From JBBQUN01 sp963717115 (GTDB taxonomy: Bacteria > Actinomycetota > Acidimicrobiia > Acidimicrobiales > SZUA-35): DNA of 64,000 bases. Below are positions 10,661 to 17,682 of the stretch, piece by piece. Numbering within the stretch: the first letter of the stretch is position 1; the number at the start of each line of letters is the position of its first letter. The stretch is taken from the NCBI GenBank assembly GCA_963717115.1, contig CAVQVO010000002.1, positions 705,660 through 769,659 on the forward strand. The letters are read 5' to 3'. Under the pieces are notes generated by a model. It saw only the letters and a program-made list of their open reading frames with translations. It made no database searches and was not told the DNA's origin. Made by a program: the position numbers and the translations under genes.

Positions 10661-11545
10661 TCACCTCACGGGAAGCACGTCGATGACGACCCAGCGGGCA
10701 CCGACCGGGGCCAGCACCAGGCGGGCCGACAGCAGTTCGGCAACGGGCACGACCACGGCCCAGGTGCGGACCTCGGATCCGAAGGTCGCGACGAGGTCGA
10801 CGGCGTCGAGGGGGGCGAGGGAGTGCGGTTCCTCGAGACGGGGAACGACGTCGAGGCGACAGAGTTCGGCGACCAGTGCCGGGTGGCTACCGCGGAAGAC
10901 GGCATCGGGACCGGCCGCTCCGTCGGGATCGCACGCACCGCTCTCGCTCAGCCATCGTCCGGCGGCATCGTGGACCACCGAGGTCCCCGACCCCGACTCG
11001 GCGGTGAAGTCGGGAGCGAACCGGGAGCCCCGCACGTCGACCCGCCAGCCGTCGTCCTCGACCAGACGCCACGTCGCCGCCACCTGCGGAGCGGTCAGTC
11101 CGTTGATCGAGTCGAGCGACGGGGCGAGGGTCAGGACCGTGGTGGCGGTGGCCGAGCCGTCGCCGTCGGGCGTGACGACCAATTCGCCGTAGGACCGCAG
11201 GTCACCGATGCGAGCGGTCCGGGCCCGTTCCCACACCGAGGCCGTCGGGACGGTGAGGCGATCCGCGGCCGACAGCAGGGCAACCGCCGCCGCCGGCTCG
11301 TCCCCGATCTCGGCGGCCAGGAACGACTCGATCGCCGCGCGTGGGGTCGCCTCGCCCGGGCCGAGTTCGGCCGGGGTGATCTGGACCGAGCGGGGATCCG
11401 GGGTGAAGACCACGGCCTCCGGGGCGATCTCCGCTCGGAGGGCCCCGACGCCGAAGGCGGCGGACCCTCCGAGCACCAGGCCGCCGATCAGGGTGCCGAG
11501 ACCCGCAAACCGGGCTCGGCGGCGAGCGCCGCCGCGCCGACTCAT
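10661..11545 (-). CDS. Membrane-anchored or exported protein of unknown function
   Basis: A 294-residue protein. A basic N-terminus (MSRRGGARRRAR) and one hydrophobic segment (about residues 13-35) act as signal anchor. The exterior part is mixed alpha/beta, with PRAAIESFLAAEIGDEPAAAVALL near residue 68 that resembles the start of nuclear-transport-factor-2-like or MCE-associated domains, but I cannot assign a family. The ATG overlaps the stop of the upstream DUF4214 gene (ATGA), so the two are coupled. A 124-bp gap without an obvious hairpin separates it from the DUF4331 gene. Confidence 0.7.
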   Translation of the reverse strand: MSRRGGARRRARFAGLGTLIGGLVLGGSAAFGVGALRAEIAPEAVVFTPDPRSVQITPAELGPGEATPRAAIESFLAAEIGDEPAAAVALLSAADRLTVPTASVWERARTARIGDLRSYGELVVTPDGDGSATATTVLTLAPSLDSINGLTAPQVAATWRLVEDDGWRVDVRGSRFAPDFTAESGSGTSVVHDAAGRWLSESGACDPDGAAGPDAVFRGSHPALVAELCRLDVVPRLEEPHSLAPLDAVDLVATFGSEVRTWAVVVPVAELLSARLVLAPVGARWVVIDVLPVR

Positions 11546-12543
11546 GACGTCCCCGTGATCGCTCGATACTCGGGCGAATCGGCGAAGTACCAGAGGAGCT
11601 CCTCGCGCCCGAGGCCCTCCCGCTCGAGCTGCGCGATCCAGTACTGGCGACCGATCGTGTCGGCCCGGCGGCCGAAGACCGCGGTGTACACGAAGTCCAC
11701 CCAGTCGTCGGTGGCGCCGCCGAGCCGGGGCCCGAATCGGCGCTCGAACTCGGGCGACGTGGCCATCGTCCAGACCACGTCGACCGGATCGGCCCCGCGG
11801 CCGAGCCGGTCGAGGTGATGGGCGTGACCTCCCGGATCGGGCGAACGGCCGAGAACGGCGACGTAGAGCCGGGTCACCAGGCCCGCCGCGTCACGATCGC
11901 CGGCGTACGGCTCCGGCAGGTCGATCCCCGCCAGGCTCAGTCGTGCGCAGGCCACCGGAATCCGGGCCTCGGCCGGCACCCCGGGGCCGGGTCCTTCGTA
12001 GCGATTGCTGAAGTTGAGGTCCTGGCCGTAGACGACGACCTGGATGCTGCCGAACTCTTCTCGCAGGTCGGTCGGGGCGGCGAGGTCGCTCCGCATCGTC
12101 AGGTCGCCCGCGGCGTCGGCCGTCGGGGCCCGGTCGAGGACGAACAGCGAGCCCGGGTCGAGGTCTCCGTCGGGCGTCACCGTGCGGATCGCGGGCCCGA
12201 CCACCCGCTCGAGTTCGGCCCCGACCACGAATCCATCGCCATCTCGGTCATCGGTCGGTCGCGGGCAGCGGGCGGCGGGGTCCTCGGAGCGGTGGAAGGC
12301 GACGGGATGGGGTCGACCGGGCGAGGTCCCGGTCACGGCCAGCGCCACGTCCGCGCCCCGAGCGCTCGAGGTCACCGACACCGATCCCGTCGCCGAGGAT
12401 CCCGTGATCCCCTCGAATCGTCCGGTGTGGCGGGTCTCGAGGTCGTCGGCGGCGCCGGTCGGGGTGGTTCCGACCGTCGCCAGCAGGATCGAGAAGGCGA
12501 CGGTGGCTGTCCATGTGGCCGCCACCGAACGTCGTGTTCTCAT
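11542..12543 (-). CDS. Exported protein with C-terminal DUF4214 domain
   Basis: A 333-residue secreted protein with a Sec signal peptide (MRTRRSVAATWTATVAFSIL.., cleavage near GAADD). A beta-rich middle (about residues 40-210) follows with no recognised family. The C-terminal DUF4214 domain (about 225-330) includes VTRLYVAVLGRSPDPGGHAHHLDRL and VDFVYTAVFGRRADTIGRQYWIAQL. The ATG at 12543 is chosen because the signal peptide begins there and AGGGGGA lies upstream; further upstream in-frame codons are non-coding in character. First gene of the leftward set, and the second DUF4214 protein within 3 kb. Confidence 0.8.
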   Translation of the reverse strand: MRTRRSVAATWTATVAFSILLATVGTTPTGAADDLETRHTGRFEGITGSSATGSVSVTSSARGADVALAVTGTSPGRPHPVAFHRSEDPAARCPRPTDDRDGDGFVVGAELERVVGPAIRTVTPDGDLDPGSLFVLDRAPTADAAGDLTMRSDLAAPTDLREEFGSIQVVVYGQDLNFSNRYEGPGPGVPAEARIPVACARLSLAGIDLPEPYAGDRDAAGLVTRLYVAVLGRSPDPGGHAHHLDRLGRGADPVDVVWTMATSPEFERRFGPRLGGATDDWVDFVYTAVFGRRADTIGRQYWIAQLEREGLGREELLWYFADSPEYRAITGTS

Positions 12544-12678
12544 CGGCACGTTTCCCCCTGTTGGTCGGTGTCGTCTGGCACTCGGGGAGTCGTTCGGCGC
12601 CGACCGGCGGACGGATTGGTCTGGAGCGATGCTCGTGGGCCACGGACCGATCGGGATCGACGGCGGGGCAGGCGCTGC

Positions 12679-13380
12679 ATGGCCGTCTCCCCGGGTCAGG
12701 GCTCGACTTCGCCGTATCGGCAGTGGGCGGCAGCAGAGACTGCCGATTCTCCCCTTGGCCGGATCGTGCGGTTCGACGACGATGGCGAGATGCCCGGTCT
12801 TCTCGACGTACCCCCGTTCGTCATCGACCGCCGAGCACCCTCGCCGGTCGTGTTCCTGCTCGACGTCGGCGGTGGATTCTCGACGGGTCCCGAGGTCGTC
12901 CCGATCCCCGCCACCGGGGGCGGCGTCGTCCTCATCCTCCCGAGAGCAATCCGCCCACCGATCCTGAGCCACGGCGCGGCCGCGACCTGCGGGGCCGGCG
13001 TCGCCCGGATCCACGATCGTCAGCGACGACAGTGGGACGAGTTCGAGCAGATGATCTCCAGCCGACTGGCGGCGACGCGCAGGTTCCTCGACGCCGGTGG
13101 TCCCGGTTGCGAGGTCGTCGAGGCCCCGTTCGCCCGATCGTCGCTGCCTCGTCGGCACGCCCACCAGGCCGGCCTCGCCGTCACCGCCGTCGTCCGTTCG
13201 ATGGGGGCGAGCCGCATGGTCGTCGAGGCCTCCAACCCCCTGCTGCCCGTGGTCGAACGGTTGGCCCGTCGGGGCTCACCCCTCGACGTGATCTCGGTGT
13301 CGGACGAACGACTCCGATGCTCGGGTCCGTCGCACGGACACGCCACCCCGAGACGGAGTGCGGTCCTGGCCCACGCCTGA
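12679..13380 (+). CDS. Hypothetical protein, function unknown
   Basis: About 233 residues, supported mainly by a strong G/C third-position bias from about 12780 to the TGA at 13380 in this frame only. The reverse-strand frame over the same DNA has the composition of a shadow. Strands such as APSPVVFLLDVGGG and a C-terminal alpha/beta segment (RSMGASRMVVEASNPLLPVVERLARRG, then LDVISV) suggest a Rossmann-like or USP-like fold, but no motif allows a function. The ATG at 12679 has a weak GGGGCAGG site; alternative starts are the GTG at 12766 and ATG at 12790. Divergent from the DUF4214 operon. Confidence 0.6.
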   Translation: MAVSPGQGSTSPYRQWAAAETADSPLGRIVRFDDDGEMPGLLDVPPFVIDRRAPSPVVFLLDVGGGFSTGPEVVPIPATGGGVVLILPRAIRPPILSHGAAATCGAGVARIHDRQRRQWDEFEQMISSRLAATRRFLDAGGPGCEVVEAPFARSSLPRRHAHQAGLAVTAVVRSMGASRMVVEASNPLLPVVERLARRGSPLDVISVSDERLRCSGPSHGHATPRRSAVLAHA

Positions 13381-13400
13381 TCCGGCCGGGGGCCGAGACG

Positions 13401-13418
13401 AAGGGCCTTTCGCTCCTG
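13401..13418 (+). promoter_or_regulatory. Weak DosR-box-like element
   Basis: AAGGGCCTTTCGCTCCTG lies about 115 bp upstream of the MscS start, just after the stop of the preceding gene. It only partly matches the GGTGACCTTCGGCTCTG family elsewhere in the window. Confidence 0.25.
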
Positions 13419-13473
13419 TTGCGTCCCAGCAACCGGAGTGACGATGGGTCGGTGGTGGCGAAGGCCGACCGGG

Positions 13474-13494
13474 AGGGCCGACCTTCGGGTCAGC
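13474..13494 (+). promoter_or_regulatory. DosR-box-like element upstream of the MscS-GH65-USP operon
   Basis: GGGCCGACCTTCGGGTCAG is centred about 50 bp before the MscS start. It shares the GACCTTCGG core with the sites at 22589 and 23151, and the inner GACC-TTCG-GGTC is self-complementary. Binding is inferred only. Confidence 0.35.
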
Positions 13495-13531
13495 CCGCCG
13501 GCATCTCCGCCGACCAACGCCCGACGAAACG

Positions 13532-14488
13532 GTGCGCGACATGGAATCGATCTGGGACCTGGTGACCGACAACGAGTCCGTCGCCGGAAAGCTCGTCACC
13601 ACGGCCGTGATCATCGGCATCGCGATCGTCGTCGGGGCGATGCTGGGTCGGCTCCTGGCCCGCCGGACCGACGACCGCTACCGCAAGTACTACACCCGCA
13701 AGACGACGACCTACGTCGTCGGGGTGATCGCCGTGATCGGGCTGGGCATCCTGTGGCGGCCGTTCGCCGGCCAACTGGGGCTCGTCCTCGGCCTGATCAC
13801 CGCCGGCCTCGCGTTCGCGATGCAGGAACTGATCGGTGCGCTCGCCGGTTGGTTCAACATCGTGTCGGGATCGATCTTCAAGGTCGGTGACCGCGTCCAG
13901 CTCGGCGGCGTGCGCGGCGACGTGATCGACATCACCCCGCTGCGAACCAAGGTCATGGAGATCGGGTCGAGCGTCGACGACGACACCTGGGTCCGCGGCC
14001 GCCAGTACACCGGCCGTATCGTGGCGATCTCGAACAAGATGACCTTCACCGAACCGGTCTTCAACTACTCCACCGCGTTCGACTTCATCTGGGAGGAGGT
14101 CACGATCCCCATCGCCTACCGCGACGACTGGCGGCTGGCCGAGACGATCATGACCGAGGAGGCGATCCGGATCTCCACGACCGAGGAGGCGACGGCGGCG
14201 CTGGCCGAGATGCTGAACCGCTACCCGGTGGCGCGAACCGAGATCGAGCCTCGGGTCTTCATTCGGGCCACCGACAACTATCTCCAGTTGGCGGCCAGGT
14301 TCGTCGTTCCGGTTCGCTTGGCGCGGTGGTGCAACGACGAACTCACCCGACGGGTGCTCGCTCGCTTCGAGGAGGCGGGTGTCGAGGTCGCCTCCGAAAC
14401 CACCGACGTGACCCTTCGTCAGGGAACCGACGCCGCCCAACGCCCCCCGGCGTCGCCCGGCGGCTTCGGACCGGGGCCGGAGCGATGA
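13532..14488 (+). CDS. Small-conductance mechanosensitive channel (MscS family)
   Basis: Inner-membrane channel that opens on membrane tension and releases solutes during hypo-osmotic shock. The 318 residues contain an N-terminal helix (about 15-40), a second (57-75), and the pore-lining TM3 region GLITAGLAFAMQELIGALAGWFNIV (about 88-112). The cytoplasmic beta domain follows with FKVGDRVQLGGVRGDVIDITPLRTKV, the standard MscS signature. The GTG at 13532 and the ATG at 13541 are both possible starts, and neither has a strong ribosome site. The 3' end overlaps the GH65 gene as ATGA. Coupling a solute valve to a sugar phosphorylase and a USP suggests osmotic or stress use. Confidence 0.92.
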   Translation: MRDMESIWDLVTDNESVAGKLVTTAVIIGIAIVVGAMLGRLLARRTDDRYRKYYTRKTTTYVVGVIAVIGLGILWRPFAGQLGLVLGLITAGLAFAMQELIGALAGWFNIVSGSIFKVGDRVQLGGVRGDVIDITPLRTKVMEIGSSVDDDTWVRGRQYTGRIVAISNKMTFTEPVFNYSTAFDFIWEEVTIPIAYRDDWRLAETIMTEEAIRISTTEEATAALAEMLNRYPVARTEIEPRVFIRATDNYLQLAARFVVPVRLARWCNDELTRRVLARFEEAGVEVASETTDVTLRQGTDAAQRPPASPGGFGPGPER

Positions 14489-16548
14489 CCGAGACCGCCA
14501 GGTCGACCGCGCCTTCGGCCGAGATCGACCCTCGTTGGGTCCTGGGTTTCGAGATCAGCGCCGAGAACCGTCGCGCCATCGAGAGCCTGGTCACCCTCAG
14601 CGACGGACGCTTCGCCCGCCAGGGCCTCCCGATCGGACGGCCGGGCGTCCCCCGACCCGGTACGTTCGCAGCCGGCATCTACGACGACCGTGATGTACCC
14701 AGCCTGCTCGAACTCCCCACCCACCCGGTTCTGCGTGGACCGCCGGATCAGGGGCGGCGCCCCCGGGTTCGACTCGACCTGCGGCGAGGAACTCTCACAG
14801 TCGACGTCGAGGTCGACGGGGACACCGTGACGCTCTCGCAGTTCGCGTCGATCACCGATGCCGGTTTGAACGTGCTCGACGTGGTGGGCCCGGCGTCGCT
14901 CATCGAGGCACTGGACACGACGAGCCCTGCACCGCTCGTCGACTCGGTCTCGAGCCGGCGTGGGGCGATCGTCGCCGCCCGCAGCCGCACGATCGAACCG
15001 GGCCCGGTGCGATCCCGGCTCACCGAGATCACGGCCCTCGCCAAGGCGCCTCCCGGCGACCGCGACGACCTGCCCCGGATCGCCGAGGGACGGCGCGGCA
15101 GGGTGGCGTCGCTCCGCCGGCAATCGCTGCAGACCACCCACGAAGAGGCCTGGATCGCCCGATGGGAGGTGGCGGCGACCGACCTCCCGACCGAGCCCGA
15201 CCTCGAGCTCGCCATCCGCTTCGCCCAGTTTCACCTGCTCCAATCGGCCAGCAACGACCCCGAGACCGCCATCGGTGCCCGAGGGTTGACCGGCAGCGCG
15301 TACCGGGGTCACGTGTTCTGGGACACCGACGTGTTCGTGGTTCCCGCCTTGGCGGCGATGGCACCGGGTCTGGCCCGCTCCGCGCTGGGCTATCGGGTCG
15401 CCCGGATCGGAGCCGCAACGGCACGGGCCCGAACCGAGGGACGCTCGGGCGCCCGATTCCCCTGGGAGTCGGCCGACCGCGGGGACGAGGTCACCCCGAC
15501 CGAAGGGGTCGACCTCCGAGGCCGCACCGTGCCGATCCGCACCGGCGAACAGGAGGAACACGTCGTTGCCGACGTTGCGTGGTCGACGGTGCGCTACCTC
15601 GACTGGACCGGTGACGAGGTGTTCCGTCGGGGTTCGGCGACGCAGATCCTGGTGGAGACCGCCCGGTACTGGCAGTCTCGGGTCGAGATCGACGACGACG
15701 GTTCCGGCCACATCCGGGGCGTGATCGGGCCCGACGAGTATCACGAAGACGTCGACGACAACGCGTACACCAACGTGATGGCGATGTGGAACCTGGTCCG
15801 GGCGGCGCGGCACGTCGAGGTCACCGGACAAGTCGAGCCCGGTGAGCACCGGAGATGGCGCCAGACGGCGGAGTGCCTCGTCGATGGCTACCACCCCGAG
15901 GTGGGGCGACACGAGCAGTTCCAGGGCTACTTCGACCTCGAACCGCTCCTCGCCTCCAGCCTCGGCGAGCCTCCCCTGTCGGCCGATGTGCTCCTCGGGG
16001 CATCTCGGCTCGCCCACTCCCAGGTCATCAAACAGCCCGACGTCCTCATGCTCCACCATCTGGTGCCCGACGCCTTGCCCGCAGGCTCGCTCGGGTCCGA
16101 TCTCGACTTCTACCTGCCTCGCACCGCTCACGGCAGTTCGCTGTCACCGGCCATCTGCGCGTCGTTGCTGGCCAGGGCCGGACGGCCTGACGAAGCACGT
16201 CGTTGGTTCGACCTGGCGGCCCGGATGGACCTCGACGACCTCAGCCGCACCACGGCCGGCGGTGTTCATCTGGCGACCATGGGCGGCGTCTGGCAGGCGG
16301 TCAACCAGGGATTCCTCGGCGTGCTCCCCAGCGAGGACGGGCTGCAGATCGACCCCCGGATTCCGCTCGACTGGGGCACGCTGACCCAGCGATTCCATTT
16401 CCGATCGGCGGTCGTGACGCTCCGGGCGTCGCACGACCGGCTGGAACTGACCAGCCCGAACCCCATCGCGATGACCGTGGGCGGCGAACCGGTGGTCGCA
16501 CGACGGCTCGCGGCGACGCGCCGAGCGAACGCCTGGGAGATCCGATGA
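14485..16548 (+). CDS. Glycoside hydrolase family 65 phosphorylase (maltose/trehalose/kojibiose type)
   Basis: GH65 enzymes reversibly phosphorolyse alpha-glucosides to beta-glucose-1-phosphate plus a sugar. The 687-residue protein has the N-terminal beta-sandwich, then the (alpha/alpha)6 barrel from about residue 255. It has GHVFWDTDVFVVP, the catalytic acid in GPDEYHE (Glu418), KQPDVLML, and the phosphate-binding HGSSLSPAICA stretch, then the C-terminal beta-sheet. The length is slightly below the 750-790 common in the family. The start ATG overlaps the MscS stop and the stop overlaps the USP start, so the three are translationally coupled. The exact disaccharide cannot be read from sequence. 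Confidence 0.92.
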   Translation: MTETARSTAPSAEIDPRWVLGFEISAENRRAIESLVTLSDGRFARQGLPIGRPGVPRPGTFAAGIYDDRDVPSLLELPTHPVLRGPPDQGRRPRVRLDLRRGTLTVDVEVDGDTVTLSQFASITDAGLNVLDVVGPASLIEALDTTSPAPLVDSVSSRRGAIVAARSRTIEPGPVRSRLTEITALAKAPPGDRDDLPRIAEGRRGRVASLRRQSLQTTHEEAWIARWEVAATDLPTEPDLELAIRFAQFHLLQSASNDPETAIGARGLTGSAYRGHVFWDTDVFVVPALAAMAPGLARSALGYRVARIGAATARARTEGRSGARFPWESADRGDEVTPTEGVDLRGRTVPIRTGEQEEHVVADVAWSTVRYLDWTGDEVFRRGSATQILVETARYWQSRVEIDDDGSGHIRGVIGPDEYHEDVDDNAYTNVMAMWNLVRAARHVEVTGQVEPGEHRRWRQTAECLVDGYHPEVGRHEQFQGYFDLEPLLASSLGEPPLSADVLLGASRLAHSQVIKQPDVLMLHHLVPDALPAGSLGSDLDFYLPRTAHGSSLSPAICASLLARAGRPDEARRWFDLAARMDLDDLSRTTAGGVHLATMGGVWQAVNQGFLGVLPSEDGLQIDPRIPLDWGTLTQRFHFRSAVVTLRASHDRLELTSPNPIAMTVGGEPVVARRLAATRRANAWEIR

Positions 16549-17309
16549 GCCGAGTCCTGGCCTTCGTCGACGGTTCGCCTTCGTCCTTCCCGGTGCAGCG
16601 CACCGCACGCCGGGTGGCCCAGTGGCTCGGCGCCGACGTCGATGTCGTCCACGTTCGTGCCGATCCCGATCGACCGGCCACGGTCGATCCGACCGGGAAG
16701 CGGGTGATCGACGGGGACCCGGCATCGATCCTGATCGACGAGTCACAACGTCGCGACGTGGTCGCCGTGGTCATGGGGGCCCGCTCCATGGCGGCCAAGC
16801 CGGTCGGGCACCTGACACAACGACTTCTCGCCGAGGCCCTGGTCCCGCTGGTCGTCGTTCCGGCCGACAGTGCCGGGCTCGATCGCGCCAGTCGGCGGAT
16901 CCTGGTTCCGCTCGACGGCGACCCGGCGACCACCGAGGCGCTCCGCCCCCTCGCCGGCATCCTCCAGGATCAGGGCGTCGATGTCCACCTCGTCCACTTC
17001 CTCGACAGTGGATCGGTGCCGCCGTTCATCGGCGCCGGCCACGACCTCGAGATCCTCGCCGAGGAGTTCCGGATCCTCCACCTGCCGGACTGCAACGACG
17101 GCTGCGACCTGCGACTCGGCCATCCGGCGCAGCACCTGATCGAGATCCTGCACGGATCCCCGACCGGTGGGCCGGGATTCGATGCCCTGCTCGTCGCCTG
17201 GCATCGCAGCCTCCAGCCGGGACGGGCCGAAACGCTCCGTCGACTGTTACGAGAGAGCCCGGTCCCCTTGATCGTGGTCCCGATCGCCATCCGTCCGGAG
17301 GTCGACTGA
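16545..17309 (+). CDS. Tandem-domain universal stress protein
   Basis: A 254-residue cytoplasmic protein with two USP-like halves. The first (about 1-108) opens RVLAFVDGSPSSFPVQRTARRVA and has VVMGARSMAAKPVGHLTQRLL.. ending VPLVVVPA. The second (about 118-250) opens RRILVPLDGDPATTEALRPLAG and ends SPVPLIVVPI. The first half keeps a degenerate G-2x-G-9x motif, and the second lacks a clear ATP site. Third gene of the MscS-GH65-USP operon, overlapping its predecessor as ATGA. USPs of this type bind nucleotides and respond to energy or oxygen stress; its partner here is unknown. Confidence 0.85.
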   Translation: MSRVLAFVDGSPSSFPVQRTARRVAQWLGADVDVVHVRADPDRPATVDPTGKRVIDGDPASILIDESQRRDVVAVVMGARSMAAKPVGHLTQRLLAEALVPLVVVPADSAGLDRASRRILVPLDGDPATTEALRPLAGILQDQGVDVHLVHFLDSGSVPPFIGAGHDLEILAEEFRILHLPDCNDGCDLRLGHPAQHLIEILHGSPTGGPGFDALLVAWHRSLQPGRAETLRRLLRESPVPLIVVPIAIRPEVD

Positions 17310-17339
17310 GTCGACCCCGGGACAACCGGCGGATCGGGC

Positions 17340-17555
17340 TCAGCCCGGGGTTCCGTTCGGGACGCCGATCGGCGGGGCGTCCACCGCCCAGACGTATCCG
17401 AGTTGGAAGCGCCAACCGGTGGCACATCCGAGACAGCGGAAGACGATCTCGGGGTGCTCCTCGATCAAGAAGTCGTGGGATCCGCAATCCGGGCAGGACT
17501 CCAACGGCACGGGCTCGATCGGACCGGGCGGGACGGGACGGTCGATGGGGGCCAT
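17340..17555 (-). CDS. Small zinc-ribbon protein
   Basis: A 71-residue protein with two CxxC knuckles, CPDCGSHDF (about 21-29) and FRCLGCATGW (about 39-48), spaced as in a single zinc ribbon. The rest is Pro-rich at the N-terminus and aromatic after the second knuckle. Zinc ribbons bind nucleic acid or protein, and no specific role is clear. AGGGTGA precedes the ATG. It is convergent with the USP gene (30 bp apart) and divergent from the debranching enzyme. Confidence 0.7.
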   Translation of the reverse strand: MAPIDRPVPPGPIEPVPLESCPDCGSHDFLIEEHPEIVFRCLGCATGWRFQLGYVWAVDAPPIGVPNGTPG

Positions 17556-17588
17556 GATTCACCCTGACCGGCCCCGATTCCGGGGACC

Positions 17589-17606
17589 AGGGACCAACGA
17601 CCCTGA
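17589..17606 (+). promoter_or_regulatory. DosR-box-like palindrome
   Basis: AGGGACCAACGACCCTGA is a near-symmetric element (AGGGnC...GnCCCT) about 80 bp upstream of the debranching-enzyme start and 35 bp from the zinc-ribbon start. It fits the GGGAC...GTCCC architecture of mycobacterial DosR boxes. No binding data are available. Confidence 0.45.
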
Positions 17607-17682
17607 CGCCGTCGGCTCCGGAGAGCAGACTGAATCGGGCACGGTACGCATCGGGGACGGTGCAATGCCAGCGAGGAAGACG

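Noticed and set aside
12544..13164. N-terminal extension of the exported DUF4214 protein
   Set aside because: Composition is shadow-like, the signal peptide starts at 12543, and the opposite strand carries a codon-biased gene.
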